This document shows positions 31,332 through 42,318 of a DNA stretch of 64,000 nt, piece by piece. A program made the position numbers and the translations under genes. The DNA is from Phytophthora sp. 'mugwort'. Taxonomy: Eukaryota > Oomycota > Peronosporomycetes > Peronosporales > Peronosporaceae. The notes below the pieces were generated by a model. That model was not told the DNA's origin. It saw only the letters and a program-made list of their open reading frames with translations, and did no database searches. The stretch covers positions 3,782,001 to 3,846,000 of the forward strand of contig JAUCEF010000014.1 of NCBI GenBank assembly GCA_033558025.1, written 5' to 3'. How positions within the stretch are numbered: the stretch's first letter is position 1; the number at the start of each line of letters is the position of its first letter.

Positions 31332-32813
31332 ATGAGCACGGACGTGGTATACGACTACATGGTGATCGGCGGCGGCAGCGGCGGCATGGCCTCGGCCCGG
31401 CGCGCGGCCACGTACGGCGCTAAGGTGCTCGTCGTGGAGCGCGGCCGCGAATTCGACGGAATGGGTCTGGGCGGCACCTGCGTCAACTTCGGCTGCGTGC
31501 CCAAGAAGGTTATGTTCAACACCGCGGCCCACGTGGAGCACCTGAACCGCAACAAGGACTACAGCATTAATACGGCCACAAAGGACTTCGAGTTCGGCGA
31601 CTTCGACTGGGCCAACATGAAGACCAAGCGCGACGCCTACATCAAGCGTCTCAACGGCATATACGAGCGGAACCTGGGCAACGCCAAGGTGGATCACCTG
31701 CAGGGCATCGCTAAGGTCGTAGCCAAGGATAAAATAGAGGTGGCCGGCAAGGTCTACACGGGCAAGCACCTGCTGGTGGCTCCGGGCGGCGTCCCGACCA
31801 TCCCGGACCTACCCGGCATGGAGCACGTCATCAATAGCGACGGTTTCTTCAAGCTGGAGCAACAGCCCAAAAAGGTGGCCGTCGTGGGTGCCGGTTATAT
31901 CGCTGTGGAGTTGGCCGGCATCTTTAATGTCTTGAAGAGCGATACGACGCTCTTCTGCCGCTTCGACCAGGTGCTGCGCAAGTTCGATCCCATTGTGCGC
32001 GACTTGGTGAACGAGGAGATGGAGAAGGCCGGCGTCAAGTTTGTGCGGAACATGCGGTCGGCCCGCGTCGAGAAGCAGGACAACGGCAAGCTCACCTTTG
32101 TCGTCACTATCGACGGCGAGGAGCACAAGTTCCCAGACTTCGATACGATTCTGTACGCCGTCGGGCGCGAGCCACGCACCAAAAACCTTGGTCTAAAGGA
32201 GATCGGTGTCAAGCTCTCGGAGGGTGGCTTCATTGAGGTCGACGCCCAGGAGAACACGTCGGTGCCCGGAGTGTACGCCATCGGTGACGCCACGGTGACT
32301 GGCTGGGAGCTGACCCCCGTGGCCATTGCCGCTGGCCGTCGTCTGTCTGACCGTCTTTTTGGCGGTGAAAAGGATGCCTGTTTGAACTACCACCAGATCC
32401 CGACGGTTATCTTCAGTCACCCGCCCATAGGCACGATCGGGTACACGGAGCCCGAGGCTGTGGCCAAGTACGGTGAGGAGAACGTCAAGGTGTACACGAG
32501 CAAGTTTGTGAACCTGGTACACTCGATGGCCGACCCGGAGCGCAAGGGCAAGACCGCCATGAAGCTTGTTACCGTCGGCGAACGGGAGACCGTCGTTGGT
32601 GTGCACGTAGCTGGCGAGGGCGCTGATGAGATGATTCAGGGCTTCGGCGTTGCGGTCAAGATGAATGCTACGAAGGCCGACTTCGATAACATTGTGGCCA
32701 TCCATCCAACGGCCGCAGAGGAGCTGGTGACGATGGCACCATGGGGAATGATCAAGGACAAGATCGTGCTGGCCCCCGAGCCGGCTCGCCCAGCGCCGAC
32801 GCCCAAGCAGTAA
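31332..32813 (+). CDS. GSR: Glutathione reductase
   Basis: 493 residues, the usual size without an organelle transit peptide, so probably cytosolic. The FAD-binding motif [12 protein letters not shown] is at residues 11-22. The redox-active disulfide motif [13 protein letters not shown] contains Cys50 and Cys55. The NADPH-binding Rossmann motif [13 protein letters not shown] starts near residue 183. The second FAD motif is seen as GVYAIGDAT near residue 315. The catalytic His lies in HPTAAEELV near residue 457. It reduces glutathione disulfide with NADPH and so supports defence against oxidative stress. Strongly GC-biased third positions distinguish it from neighbouring relics. Thioredoxin reductase is excluded by the missing C-terminal Cys/Sec tail. 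Confidence 0.94.
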   Translation: MSTDVVYDYMVIGGGSGGMASARRAATYGAKVLVVERGREFDGMGLGGTCVNFGCVPKKVMFNTAAHVEHLNRNKDYSINTATKDFEFGDFDWANMKTKRDAYIKRLNGIYERNLGNAKVDHLQGIAKVVAKDKIEVAGKVYTGKHLLVAPGGVPTIPDLPGMEHVINSDGFFKLEQQPKKVAVVGAGYIAVELAGIFNVLKSDTTLFCRFDQVLRKFDPIVRDLVNEEMEKAGVKFVRNMRSARVEKQDNGKLTFVVTIDGEEHKFPDFDTILYAVGREPRTKNLGLKEIGVKLSEGGFIEVDAQENTSVPGVYAIGDATVTGWELTPVAIAAGRRLSDRLFGGEKDACLNYHQIPTVIFSHPPIGTIGYTEPEAVAKYGEENVKVYTSKFVNLVHSMADPERKGKTAMKLVTVGERETVVGVHVAGEGADEMIQGFGVAVKMNATKADFDNIVAIHPTAAEELVTMAPWGMIKDKIVLAPEPARPAPTPKQ

Positions 32814-33699
32814 CCGTGCCACCGCCATTAAGTACTGTAGAAGTAGATGCTATGCTGGCGGAGCACGAAATGCAATTTCCAGCGTCAAGTAACGCAGATA
32901 GCACTTCTTGTAGAAGAACGTGAAGACTGATCGTAAGACGCAACTAATAAGATGCAGTCATTGATAGTGCACCAATCCGTTGGAGACTTGCTCATCTACT
33001 GTAATGTCTATCCACTAGCTGCAGCAAATTAATTGAGATGCAGCTCCTACTAGATCTCAAAACCAGATGATCATTCTCACACGAAATGATCGCTCAGCAT
33101 AATACAACGTAGCACTAGTGACTGGGTCCGGCATGATTTCATCATCAACCCAGCAGGTGGCTATTTACGAAGGCCCCGGAAGTAACGGACATAATTCCCA
33201 ATCATACGTATACTGACTAAGAGACCGCCCCACTGATCAATTAGAACGAACTATGATGTGATCGAATATGGAACCAAACCTACTGCGAAGGCGAGCTGAA
33301 GAACAGACGCGTGCGAATGCTCATGTCCGCCGCCATGCGAGCTTCGTGTCTACGACAATACCGTCGCTAGGTCGATGCGCGTCGTGTGCGCTCGCGATCG
33401 GCAATCGATCACCGACTTGTAAACCGTCCGTCGTCCGCTCGAAGTGGGTTCACTTCAACATGAAAATTGGTCAGCTCAAAACACGTTTAGTGAACGAATC
33501 AAAGGACGACTCACTCCACTTGAACGTGTTATGCGTAATATTCCACAGCAGCTTATTAGTTTGCTGCACAATGTCGTCGGTAACTGTATCAGTTGTATCT
33601 GGGATTCGGAGGTAGTTTCACCGAAATCTTTGTTCATGGATCAGAAATCAAGGCCATGCCCATTGGCACAGAAGGCTTCGGTAGGCTATAGGCAATCTG
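32814..33699. other. 3' flank of GR and short unknown coding scraps
   Basis: AT-rich spacer. On the plus strand a segment at about 33480-33690 reads SERIKGRLTPLERVMRNIP and continues for some 40 residues; it has the look of a transposase C-terminal scrap, perhaps from a MULE, but I cannot place it with confidence. Confidence 0.3.
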
Positions 33700-35768
33700 A
33701 TGTAGGGTTAGCGCGATGCAGAGATTGCCCAGATCTGAAATCTTATCAAATGTGAGTTCGACCCAAAAGAAAGATCTCTTATTTGTGTCAGCATTGCGCG
33801 GTTCATTAAGTTGATGACGAAAAAACCGAACGAGTTCATACGCGCAGATGCAACTCGCAGCAGCACATACATCGTGGCGAAATCATGTCCGCCGATTGAG
33901 ACTCTACAATAGCTAGATCCGCCACGCGTTGCAATATAGCCTCCGTTTTGATGACTAAGTTCCATTCGGCAGCCGATATACAGTTGAAAAGTTTCTATGG
34001 CTCCTCGCTGCTATTTCATTCTGGAAGTACGCCTCAAATACCGGGTAGTTTATAATCGATCGTCGGAACAGCTTAATGGTGGAGGCAACGCATACATCAA
34101 TGCCAAACAAAGCTGCTTGTCGAGGCAGCTTGAAAAAGTGCTGACTCTCGTCAAGGCGTGCAACGCGTTGGGGCGATTTTCTTGACGCAAAATATTTGTT
34201 CAAAGCACGCAGCTTTCGTTAACCGCACCACCCTCCGGAAATGCTCCGCTCTCCATCACGATAACCCTCTCCTTGACGGTCACTTTGGTCATGGGGTCTT
34301 GCTTGTAGTCAGTCCTCATATTTTCCTTCAGTCCAATTCCATACCCAATGCAACGGTGAGTGCATGCATTGCACAGTCAGTCTGCAGTGTCGTATCAAAT
34401 TGTTTCGAGACTTTACGTGCTGCGAAGCCGTGCCTAAGATCGTGAATCGACCGTAACTATGCATCCATTCGAATCGTGTCTTCAATTGTTCGTCTAATAG
34501 CTCCGCCACAGCCGCAGAATCATTCCCATCGTTCTTTGTGTCCGCAAGAAGAGCTAAATGCCGGAACCGCCAACTACGGTCAATGAAAGCGATCGACGCG
34601 CCAACAATGCTGTTCTTTAAACTGTTAGTCCAGAGGTCCTGCATCATGGTCATGAACGGCGTGTCGTTAAGTGCTTTGTGCTCCTGCGCAGCAAATCGAT
34701 AGTCTCCTGTCGAAACTTGTCATAACTCTATCAATTAAGTCGTTGCACGTCTTTGGCGACAGTACAGTTGCATCCTGTCTCTAGTAAGCCCGACGACAAG
34801 CTCTCGGAATGCCTGTGTCGCCACCATGTTGTAGGGAAAGACCTAGACATAACGCGTTAATATTAGTCATGAGATGGCGATGCAACAATCAGTAACACCC
34901 TCACCGTCCCGAATCACCCAGCGCGCTATGTGGTCTGTAATGCGGTCCTGATGCACTTTTGGCTTCCACCAGGACTTACGTCGTTTAGCAGGCTGCTCAT
35001 CCTCCCCTCTCAGATCCCTGGGCCCTTCGCGCTTTGCTTCCTTCTTTAAGCTTGCATCCACCATGAAGCGATTGGATCGACTGTGGCGCTTGTCGTGCTG
35101 TTGTACGGCCAATTCATGGTAAATAAGGCTGGAAACTAAGTGTGTCTTAGCGTCGGTTGCATTGGAAATCTTACACACCAACTTTTCCCACGTCTTGGTT
35201 TGATGACAGCAAGCAGATATACCTGAACTATTTTGCCTTCGTACGCTACTGGGTCACGTAGTTGATGAATCACAGTCCATGAGTCAGTAGAGTTCGGGGG
35301 AGGAGTGGTGACCTCGTCTGGAATTGTATTCGCAGGCCCCGGCTTCTCCTCTACGACACACAATGAAGACTGCGCTAGGCCAATCACAGTGGCATCACTC
35401 GCCACTGATATACCTGACAGGCCGCTGGGTGTGAGCTCTTGGGAGAGGCTGCTTGATGTGAGCTCTTGCGAGCTGGGGAAGTAGATATTTACACACTCGC
35501 GATTGCAAAATCTAACCCGACACAAATCGAAGTGTTTAGTATTATGCTGGTGACTTGAAGTCGCTTGCTTAGCAGGAACATTACCTCTTGAGAGTTCTGC
35601 TGTAGAACACAGCTCATTGCTGCAGAGGTGGTGTACCTTAAGTCCACAGACGCAACAGGGTGACGTCTCGATCACGTCTGCGAAGCAGCAGTCGTTTTTC
35701 GAGCACCTCATTCTTGAATATGGCGATGGCTTGGAGAATCGCGGAATGAGAGATCTGGGGAAGGGCAT
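33700..35768 (-). pseudogene. hAT-like transposase relic
   Basis: From the ATG at 35768 on the minus strand an N-terminal part has Cys-rich pairs (CCVCGLKVHHLCSNELC and FCNRECVN), which may be a zinc-binding module. A second piece in another frame reads VCKISNATDAKTHLVSSL and HELAVQQHDKRHSRS, like the BED-type zinc-finger region of oomycete hAT-like ORFs. The core at 34653-34309 reads IVGASIAFIDRSWRFRHLAL, typical of hAT transposases. Downstream pieces near 33900 read RVADLAIVESQSADMIS. Several stops and frame changes between these blocks make it a relic. The junction near 35190 might be an intron. Confidence 0.6.
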
Positions 35769-36245
35769 CCATTGCGCGCGGCTTTTCGATACTGGTGGCT
35801 TAAAATTCGTCCCAAATTAGTATGCTATTGCTACTATTATCACTTGATTTTTGAGTAAAAATATGCTTATCACTACTAGTGAGTTGACTTAAGCAAATTT
35901 AACATATGTGTAGTACTAGTAGTGATAATATCAGTTAACGCTACTAATCTGAAGACTACTACCAAACACTGCTTGTGTCGACCGAATTGGCGAAATCTCC
36001 GTGGTACTAATTGCATGTGCCGGTATAATACCTAATATGTACCGGAATATTATAATACGTGTACACCTTCACAACGGGTTGAGGACCCTAAATGACGATA
36101 TAGCTCAGCCATTGCACTCCCGTCTTCGCCAGGTGAAGCGTGAAGGAATCAAGTCGACACAGTGCCAAGTAAAAAAACGGTCGGTGGGTTCAATACCCAG
36201 GAATAGCTGGGTCGAAACGGATCGGAGCAATGTCCGCTGTAGTTC
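35769..36245. other. Intergenic with small inverted repeat
   Basis: Sequence upstream of the coiled-coil gene. It contains a 14-base inverted repeat, TTATCACTACTAGT at 35867-35880 and its complement at 35915-35928, with a 34-base spacer. No coding sequence I can support. Confidence 0.4.
35867..35928. repeat. 14-bp inverted repeat, 34-bp spacer
   Basis: Perfect 14-base arms able to form a stem-loop. It may be the remnant of a small transposon end or a regulatory hairpin upstream of the gene at 36246; neither is proven. Confidence 0.75.
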
Positions 36246-39065
36246 ATGTCGCTCTACATACAACCTTCAAGTGTTTGCACTACCAAAGCTTGCACTCACA
36301 CCTGTCAGACCATGTTCCTCGAGCTATCCTATGGATCGCGGACTGGTGACAAAGAGGTGTCTACGTCCAAGGCTGCGAGTAGCTGGCGGTACGATCACGA
36401 GAGTAAGAAGGAGATGTCGCTTGATGAACTCATCTCCGACTTCCAGCAAAGTGCCCCAAGTCCTCGATCCAGCTTGAATCACAGCGAGTCAGACTCTGAT
36501 ACTTCACCAGTACCAGTAGCATCCCCTCCGAGGCGTCTAAGAGCGGGCAGACAACAATGGGGCTTCGCTGATCATCCACGCGCAGTGAAACCAGCGTTCG
36601 TGAAGAGAAAACCGGTCAGATCGAGCGTCAAGAACGTGCAGCGAGACGACTCAAGTGAAGACGAAGGCGCAGTGTCACCCATGCCTCGGCTCGAACAGGT
36701 TCTCAGAAACAAGTCGTCATTTATGACTAAACTCCGTCCTGTTCTTCGTGCTCCTGCAACTACTAGATCGAAGTCAAGTCCGACACTTCGACGCAGGCCT
36801 CAAGTCAAGTCGCCAGTACCGTCGTCACCATCGCTTACTCCACCTTCGTTGTCTCCAGTCACGTCTTCATCGGCCGCATCTTCCCCATTACCCGTGTCAG
36901 AGGACAATCACATGTCTGTCATACCGGACGAGGACTCCATCGACGCGTTGATCGGGAAGGAGATCCGCGATCTCAACAAATTGATCTCGACTGGTAGCCA
37001 AGCTGGGAAAAGGACGAACGATGTTGCTAGATCACGACCCTTGGACGAGATATCGAACGTGGTCCGTCAGAGCACGCGCTATGGGAGGACAGGATCAAAG
37101 AATCCTCACTCGTCACTTCGACTTGATATCCCAAGTAGGAAATCCAGCTCTAAAGCGCCGGAGTCGCCTCCACCGCCGCCACCTCCAGAGGACGACGATA
37201 ACTATGAAGATTCGTTCGACGAGGAGATTCGAAACTTGAGAGAGAGCCATCGTCATAACTCGATATCCACTACAGCATTAGAAAAAGTGTCTACGGAAGT
37301 AGAAGAGACAACCGAAAGCTCCGAGATTTGTGCCTTGACAGCCTTGAAAGTCCGCAATGCGTCGAATGCCATCAGCCAATTACTCCTAGAAGCGCTGAAG
37401 CCGTTTGAGGACCGAGAGCAAGAAGAAGAACAAGCCAAAGCTTTCGAAAAGGAGAATGATGGAAGTGATGCGGTGATCCGTGACGCCGCGAACGCAGAGC
37501 TGCAATTGGCCACCCAAACGATCGTGTCCCGACTAAACATGGCATTTGCAGAGATGACGGAGCGTCGGAAAGCCGACTTGAAAGCCGAAGCCGACGTCGC
37601 TTCTGCCGCCAAAGTAGCAGAGAAGAAGGAGAAGGAAGCTGCTGAGGAGAAGAAGAAGACGGAGGAAAAAGAGACCAAGGAACGCGAAATGGAGATACTG
37701 AGGTTACTCCCCATGCAGGGGAAACTGCTCACGTGCTCAGCTGACATTGAGAATGTACTCGAGCAACTCGAAAGTACAGACAACTCAGCGCTGAGTAAAT
37801 TAATGGAAAGTGAATCCTCAATAGATGCCGAGATCCGGATACTACGAAGTCACACGCAGCACAAAATCCAAGAGATTGAAGCGCGGATGGCCGCAGCACC
37901 GAAGAAGGAGCAAAACAACCGAAGCGACGACATTTCTTGGCGAGCGGTTGACTGGGCTCAGGACAACTTTAAAGTGGATCGTCTAATTCCAATAGAACAA
38001 AGCAGCAATCCGAAACCTGGAGATCTAGAGAATTCACCCTTAGAAGTTGCGCTAGCAGAGGATGAAACGTCTTTCGAGGAAGTTCTGCAGCGGCAAGTTT
38101 TGGAGAAGTTGGACCTTACGATACTCAACCTTAGACATGTCCTTGCTATTGATACCAAAGAAGCTGCCGAGGCGAAGGAAGCACAAGAGCGAGAAAGACG
38201 AGAGCAAGAGAGAAAGCGAGAAAAGCAGCAGCTGGAAGACGAGCAGAAGCAGCGGGAACGAGAAGATGCCGAGAGTGCGAGACGACGAGTCATGGGCTTA
38301 ACGTCCATTGATGAGATAGAAGGGTGGATTACTGAAGGACAGCAGCTGCAGAACGAACTCGGCCACGACCGATCTTTGGACCGTTTAATGGCATCAATAA
38401 AGACTCGCATGGGATGGGAGACTAGAAAGAGACCTCCCTCGATCTACTGCAGTAACAACGCGCCATCGTACCAAAATGAGGTGATGGACTCGTTTGATCG
38501 CTTAGCTAGTGAACTAGAAACTCAAGAAACTCGAGAAGATTTGGATGACGAAGAGGTCCACGAACGCCGCTATCATGAGCATAAGAAATGCTACTCAAAT
38601 AGGCCCGTACGGCGCCACAATGAGGCCACGAGAGCGAAAGAACGAAATAATCCACGATGGATCGAAGTTACGAGCTGCTCTAGCGACAGTGAAGTTGAGG
38701 CTGGTAGTGTAGGTGGTGACTCAGAGAGGGACGAAAGTCCACCTTCAGGCTGCCAGCAACGATCCAATTGTGTTGATCATGACAGGAGGCGCTCTCGGCC
38801 ATCGCCACTTCCATCGCGATCGCGTTATGAACTATCGACCCCCCACGTGAGGCAGAGAAGGAGGCCTCAATACGAGAAAGAATCTAACATAAGCAAATAT
38901 CGTGATGGACGGAATTTGTCGAGAAGAAGTACAAAAGGAACTAGTGGGCTCCAGCAAGAAGTTGCCCGAACAATTCAAGCGCTGCAGACGGAGAGACGAC
39001 AGAAAGCTACATGGATCCGAAGTCGCCTTTGCAGTCCATCGTCTGGACGGCGTCCCGCTTACTAA
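36246..39065 (+). CDS. Unknown coiled-coil protein, 939 residues
   Basis: I do not recognise a family. The protein has a Ser/Pro/Arg-rich disordered first third, a proline run (PPPPPPPE) near residue 308, an acidic patch EDDDNYEDSFDEEIRNL just after, and two strongly charged coiled-coil regions at about residues 450-490 and 636-682 made of Glu, Lys, Arg and Gln. Between them lies WRAVDWAQDNFKVDR, perhaps a small conserved domain. The C-terminal 250 residues are rich in Arg and Ser, and the final RLCSPSSGRRPAY is basic. The ATG at 36246 is first in frame; ATGs at 36312 and 36414 are plausible alternatives. Coding bias over the whole length and lack of stops support a real gene. A cytoskeletal or scaffold role would be a guess. 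Confidence 0.65.
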   Translation: MSLYIQPSSVCTTKACTHTCQTMFLELSYGSRTGDKEVSTSKAASSWRYDHESKKEMSLDELISDFQQSAPSPRSSLNHSESDSDTSPVPVASPPRRLRAGRQQWGFADHPRAVKPAFVKRKPVRSSVKNVQRDDSSEDEGAVSPMPRLEQVLRNKSSFMTKLRPVLRAPATTRSKSSPTLRRRPQVKSPVPSSPSLTPPSLSPVTSSSAASSPLPVSEDNHMSVIPDEDSIDALIGKEIRDLNKLISTGSQAGKRTNDVARSRPLDEISNVVRQSTRYGRTGSKNPHSSLRLDIPSRKSSSKAPESPPPPPPPEDDDNYEDSFDEEIRNLRESHRHNSISTTALEKVSTEVEETTESSEICALTALKVRNASNAISQLLLEALKPFEDREQEEEQAKAFEKENDGSDAVIRDAANAELQLATQTIVSRLNMAFAEMTERRKADLKAEADVASAAKVAEKKEKEAAEEKKKTEEKETKEREMEILRLLPMQGKLLTCSADIENVLEQLESTDNSALSKLMESESSIDAEIRILRSHTQHKIQEIEARMAAAPKKEQNNRSDDISWRAVDWAQDNFKVDRLIPIEQSSNPKPGDLENSPLEVALAEDETSFEEVLQRQVLEKLDLTILNLRHVLAIDTKEAAEAKEAQERERREQERKREKQQLEDEQKQREREDAESARRRVMGLTSIDEIEGWITEGQQLQNELGHDRSLDRLMASIKTRMGWETRKRPPSIYCSNNAPSYQNEVMDSFDRLASELETQETREDLDDEEVHERRYHEHKKCYSNRPVRRHNEATRAKERNNPRWIEVTSCSSDSEVEAGSVGGDSERDESPPSGCQQRSNCVDHDRRRSRPSPLPSRSRYELSTPHVRQRRRPQYEKESNISKYRDGRNLSRRSTKGTSGLQQEVARTIQALQTERRQKATWIRSRLCSPSSGRRPAY

Positions 39066-39424
39066 CCACATCTATATCTTGTCGTGTACACTAGTGAACG
39101 CTGCACTAGTGCGAATGGATTGACAGAACCTTTGTTGAGCTACTGTATTGAGTCACGTGAGGGACAATCTGTCCGGTTTCTTGTGTGTCTTGTGAACGTC
39201 GAGAATGTTTTCCATCACTTGTACCGCATGCATCTCTCCCAGGCTCAACGAAACAATCTTAGAGTTGCACTTGGAACGTCTTGTGAAAGTGACGCGGAAT
39301 GCGCGGATCTATGCACCACATAATGCCGTTAGGTAGGTAGGTGCCCAACTAGAAACTTGCGAAGCACGAACAAAAGTTGGTGTTGCAGTTTGACATTAAC
39401 TATTTCAGTTTATTTTTTCTGCCA
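39066..39424. other. Spacer between coiled-coil gene and palindrome
   Basis: No gene recognised. Short open frames have no motifs. Confidence 0.4.
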
Positions 39425-39668
39425 AGGTTTTCAATTATATATTGCGTTCATGTTTGATCCATGTTAAGTAAACAGGAAAGGGTCATGCAATATCGACTTG
39501 AAAGAAACAATTAATAAAAATGGGATATTGTTCATGCCGCGCGATTTAAAATGCGTGACCTTTTGTGAGGAAAGTCGATGCTCAACAATAAAGGAGTACT
39601 CACGTAGACGACGGTGTATCACTGTGTGGCAAGAATATTGAGCAGCTTGAATTCATCCACTTATCTGT

Positions 39669-40514
39669 CTACGCGATGAAGGACTCGTATTTGGCCGGGT
39701 TCCAGTCCGGGAAGAACTTGGCGACACTCTCTTGCACCTCCTGCTCCGTGCCAGCCACGCCACGGCCCTCCTCGAAAAGAGTCGTGAGGAACGCCACGAA
39801 GTCCGTGTTGAAGTTCTTCTTGTTCTCCTCAAAGTCGATGTGGCGCACCTCGATCTTCTTGTTCAGCTTCTTCTCGGCGAGGTCGTGGATCTGCAGCGGC
39901 GACAGGCGCTCGGCCTCGAACGGGATTTTGGCTCCCTCCAGCGCGGACTTGGGAGCCGTGGACAGCACGTGTGCCACGAAGCGGCCGATATCATGGCGCG
40001 ACGTGATGCTGAAGGCCGTCTCGCCCTTGCCCACCACGTTCATGTAGCCCTCGTCGTAGTGGTAGCCGAGGAAGTAGGGCAAGAATTCGGCGAACAGGCC
40101 CGTGTAAAAGATGGTGAAGGGGATCTGGTGCTGCGTCAGCAGGTCCTGCACCTCCTTCTTGGTAACGTTCGGGCCCTCCGTCACCTTGACGCCATACTCG
40201 GCCGGCACGAAGAGCTGGATGCCCGCCGCCTTGGCCGCAGGCACGATGGCCTTCTGCACGGTCATGTTGTAGGGCGACACTGTGCTGACGGCCACTTCGC
40301 TGCCGCTGAGCGCCTTCTTCACGGCGTCCTCGTCGTCGTACGAGACCTGGTGTAGCGTGGCGCCCCTCGCCTTAAATGCCTGCAGCTCCGGCTTGGACTC
40401 GTCACGGGTGAGGATGGCGACGGACACGGCTTCGCCCTTCTTGAGCAGCTCGTCCACGACGGTGCCGCCGACGCCGCCGGCTCCAATGATAGCGAACTTG
40501 GTGTATGTAGACAT
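39669..40514 (-). CDS. NmrA-like NAD(P)-binding oxidoreductase, left copy
   Basis: 281 residues. The N-terminal Rossmann motif IIGAGGVGGTVVDELLKKG (residues 9-27) binds NAD(P). VSTVSPYN and FVPAEYGVKVTEGP follow, as in the NmrA-like/isoflavone-reductase-like atypical short-chain dehydrogenase family. IPFTIFYTGLFAEFLPYFLG aligns with the substrate-pocket region, and TSRHDIGRFVAHVL matches the conserved Asp-Ile-Gly segment of the family. Members are either NADPH-dependent reductases or redox-sensing regulators; the substrate is unknown. Codon usage is highly biased to G/C-ending codons, which suggests strong expression. Protein and gene are identical to the copy at 41473-42318, transcribed outward in the opposite direction. 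Confidence 0.88.
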   Translation of the reverse strand: MSTYTKFAIIGAGGVGGTVVDELLKKGEAVSVAILTRDESKPELQAFKARGATLHQVSYDDEDAVKKALSGSEVAVSTVSPYNMTVQKAIVPAAKAAGIQLFVPAEYGVKVTEGPNVTKKEVQDLLTQHQIPFTIFYTGLFAEFLPYFLGYHYDEGYMNVVGKGETAFSITSRHDIGRFVAHVLSTAPKSALEGAKIPFEAERLSPLQIHDLAEKKLNKKIEVRHIDFEENKKNFNTDFVAFLTTLFEEGRGVAGTEQEVQESVAKFFPDWNPAKYESFIA

Positions 40515-41472
40515 GATTGTGGGGGGTTGTGTGGTCTGAGGAGGTTGCCGGGGACTTGTGTCGTGTTAAGGCTTTTGAGTTGTGAGCTCAGCGTACGGAG
40601 AGATAGATGTATTTGCCGGGGGGCCATGGTCTCAAGAGGATGATGGCGGTTACAGGAGCTATCGTTCTCGTTCAAGCCGCTGACGTACTTAAGTATGGAT
40701 TGGTGCGAGCGAGTACCATAACGAAGCCGTACCATAACGAAGCTGCCCGAATCTAGGAGTTGCGAGTAAGCACTGAAAATAGTCGTTGGTGCAGCGACGG
40801 GACGTCGATTAGTACGCGAATACCATGCACAAGCCATAGCGCTGCTTCAACATCCATACATAATACAGATCACCGCGCATATTAGCATTGACGGGTTGTT
40901 CGCACTGCCCGATGCAGTGCGATCACACGATGGATACACGTACTATGCTGCAAATAGTAATACATATAGTAGCACTGGGTTTTAATGAGCGAATCGGCAG
41001 TCGGCGCACGAGGCGTATCAACATTAATCCGCTGACAAGACACAACCACAGGTTCCGAAACAAGCGATGGATCGAGCAGGTTAGGCAACAACCCGTCAAT
41101 GCTAATATGCGCGGTGATCTGTATTATGTATGGATGTTGAAGCAGCGCTATGGCTTGTGCATGGTATTCGCGTACTAATCGACGTCCCGTCGCTGCACCA
41201 ACGACTATTTTCAGTGCTTACTCGCAACTCCTAGATTCGGGCAGCTTCGTTATGGTACGGCTTCGTTATGGTACTCGCTCGCACCAATCCATACTTAAGT
41301 ACGTCAGCGGCTTGAACGAGAACGATAGCTCCTGTAACCGCCATCATCCTCTTGAGACCATGGCCCCCCGGCAAATACATCTATCTCTCCGTACGCTGAG
41401 CTCACAACTCAAAAGCCTTAACACGACACAAGTCCCCGGCAACCTCCTCAGACCACACAACCCCCCACAATC
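40515..41472. promoter_or_regulatory. Mirrored divergent promoter region of the two NmrA-like genes
   Basis: 958 bases separate the two ATGs. Each gene has its own identical 386-base upstream region inside the palindrome arm, and both share the 186-base unique centre. A near-duplicated motif GCTTCGTTATGGTAC / CCGTACCATAACGAAG repeats just inside each arm (40717-40742 and 41245-41270). A C-rich CCCCCCACAATC leader precedes each start codon. Any enhancer in the centre would act on both copies. Confidence 0.6.
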
Positions 41473-42318
41473 ATGTCTACATACACCAAGTTCGCTATCA
41501 TTGGAGCCGGCGGCGTCGGCGGCACCGTCGTGGACGAGCTGCTCAAGAAGGGCGAAGCCGTGTCCGTCGCCATCCTCACCCGTGACGAGTCCAAGCCGGA
41601 GCTGCAGGCATTTAAGGCGAGGGGCGCCACGCTACACCAGGTCTCGTACGACGACGAGGACGCCGTGAAGAAGGCGCTCAGCGGCAGCGAAGTGGCCGTC
41701 AGCACAGTGTCGCCCTACAACATGACCGTGCAGAAGGCCATCGTGCCTGCGGCCAAGGCGGCGGGCATCCAGCTCTTCGTGCCGGCCGAGTATGGCGTCA
41801 AGGTGACGGAGGGCCCGAACGTTACCAAGAAGGAGGTGCAGGACCTGCTGACGCAGCACCAGATCCCCTTCACCATCTTTTACACGGGCCTGTTCGCCGA
41901 ATTCTTGCCCTACTTCCTCGGCTACCACTACGACGAGGGCTACATGAACGTGGTGGGCAAGGGCGAGACGGCCTTCAGCATCACGTCGCGCCATGATATC
42001 GGCCGCTTCGTGGCACACGTGCTGTCCACGGCTCCCAAGTCCGCGCTGGAGGGAGCCAAAATCCCGTTCGAGGCCGAGCGCCTGTCGCCGCTGCAGATCC
42101 ACGACCTCGCCGAGAAGAAGCTGAACAAGAAGATCGAGGTGCGCCACATCGACTTTGAGGAGAACAAGAAGAACTTCAACACGGACTTCGTGGCGTTCCT
42201 CACGACTCTTTTCGAGGAGGGCCGTGGCGTGGCTGGCACGGAGCAGGAGGTGCAAGAGAGTGTCGCCAAGTTCTTCCCGGACTGGAACCCGGCCAAATAC
42301 GAGTCCTTCATCGCGTAG
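41473..42318 (+). CDS. NmrA-like NAD(P)-binding oxidoreductase, right copy
   Basis: Identical in sequence to the gene at 39669-40514, including all synonymous sites as far as I can read, so the two genes make one and the same 281-residue protein. The same Rossmann and NmrA-type motifs apply. The stop codon is followed by 126 bases of mirrored 3' flank before the arm ends. Dosage gain is the simplest functional meaning. Complete identity of the coding sequence together with diverged outer flanks points to recent duplication or continuing conversion. Confidence 0.88.
   Translation: MSTYTKFAIIGAGGVGGTVVDELLKKGEAVSVAILTRDESKPELQAFKARGATLHQVSYDDEDAVKKALSGSEVAVSTVSPYNMTVQKAIVPAAKAAGIQLFVPAEYGVKVTEGPNVTKKEVQDLLTQHQIPFTIFYTGLFAEFLPYFLGYHYDEGYMNVVGKGETAFSITSRHDIGRFVAHVLSTAPKSALEGAKIPFEAERLSPLQIHDLAEKKLNKKIEVRHIDFEENKKNFNTDFVAFLTTLFEEGRGVAGTEQEVQESVAKFFPDWNPAKYESFIA

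Noticed and set aside
36090..36210. tRNA-like pieces (ATAGCTCAGC and GGTTCAATACC)
   Set aside because: The B-box-like segment is too far away and no acceptor stem or cloverleaf can be formed with normal spacing.
39732..40355. 207-codon open frame antisense to the left NmrA-like gene, with a mirror copy at 41632-42255
   Set aside because: It lies wholly inside the real gene on the other strand. GC-biased third positions produce long antisense frames; no motif.
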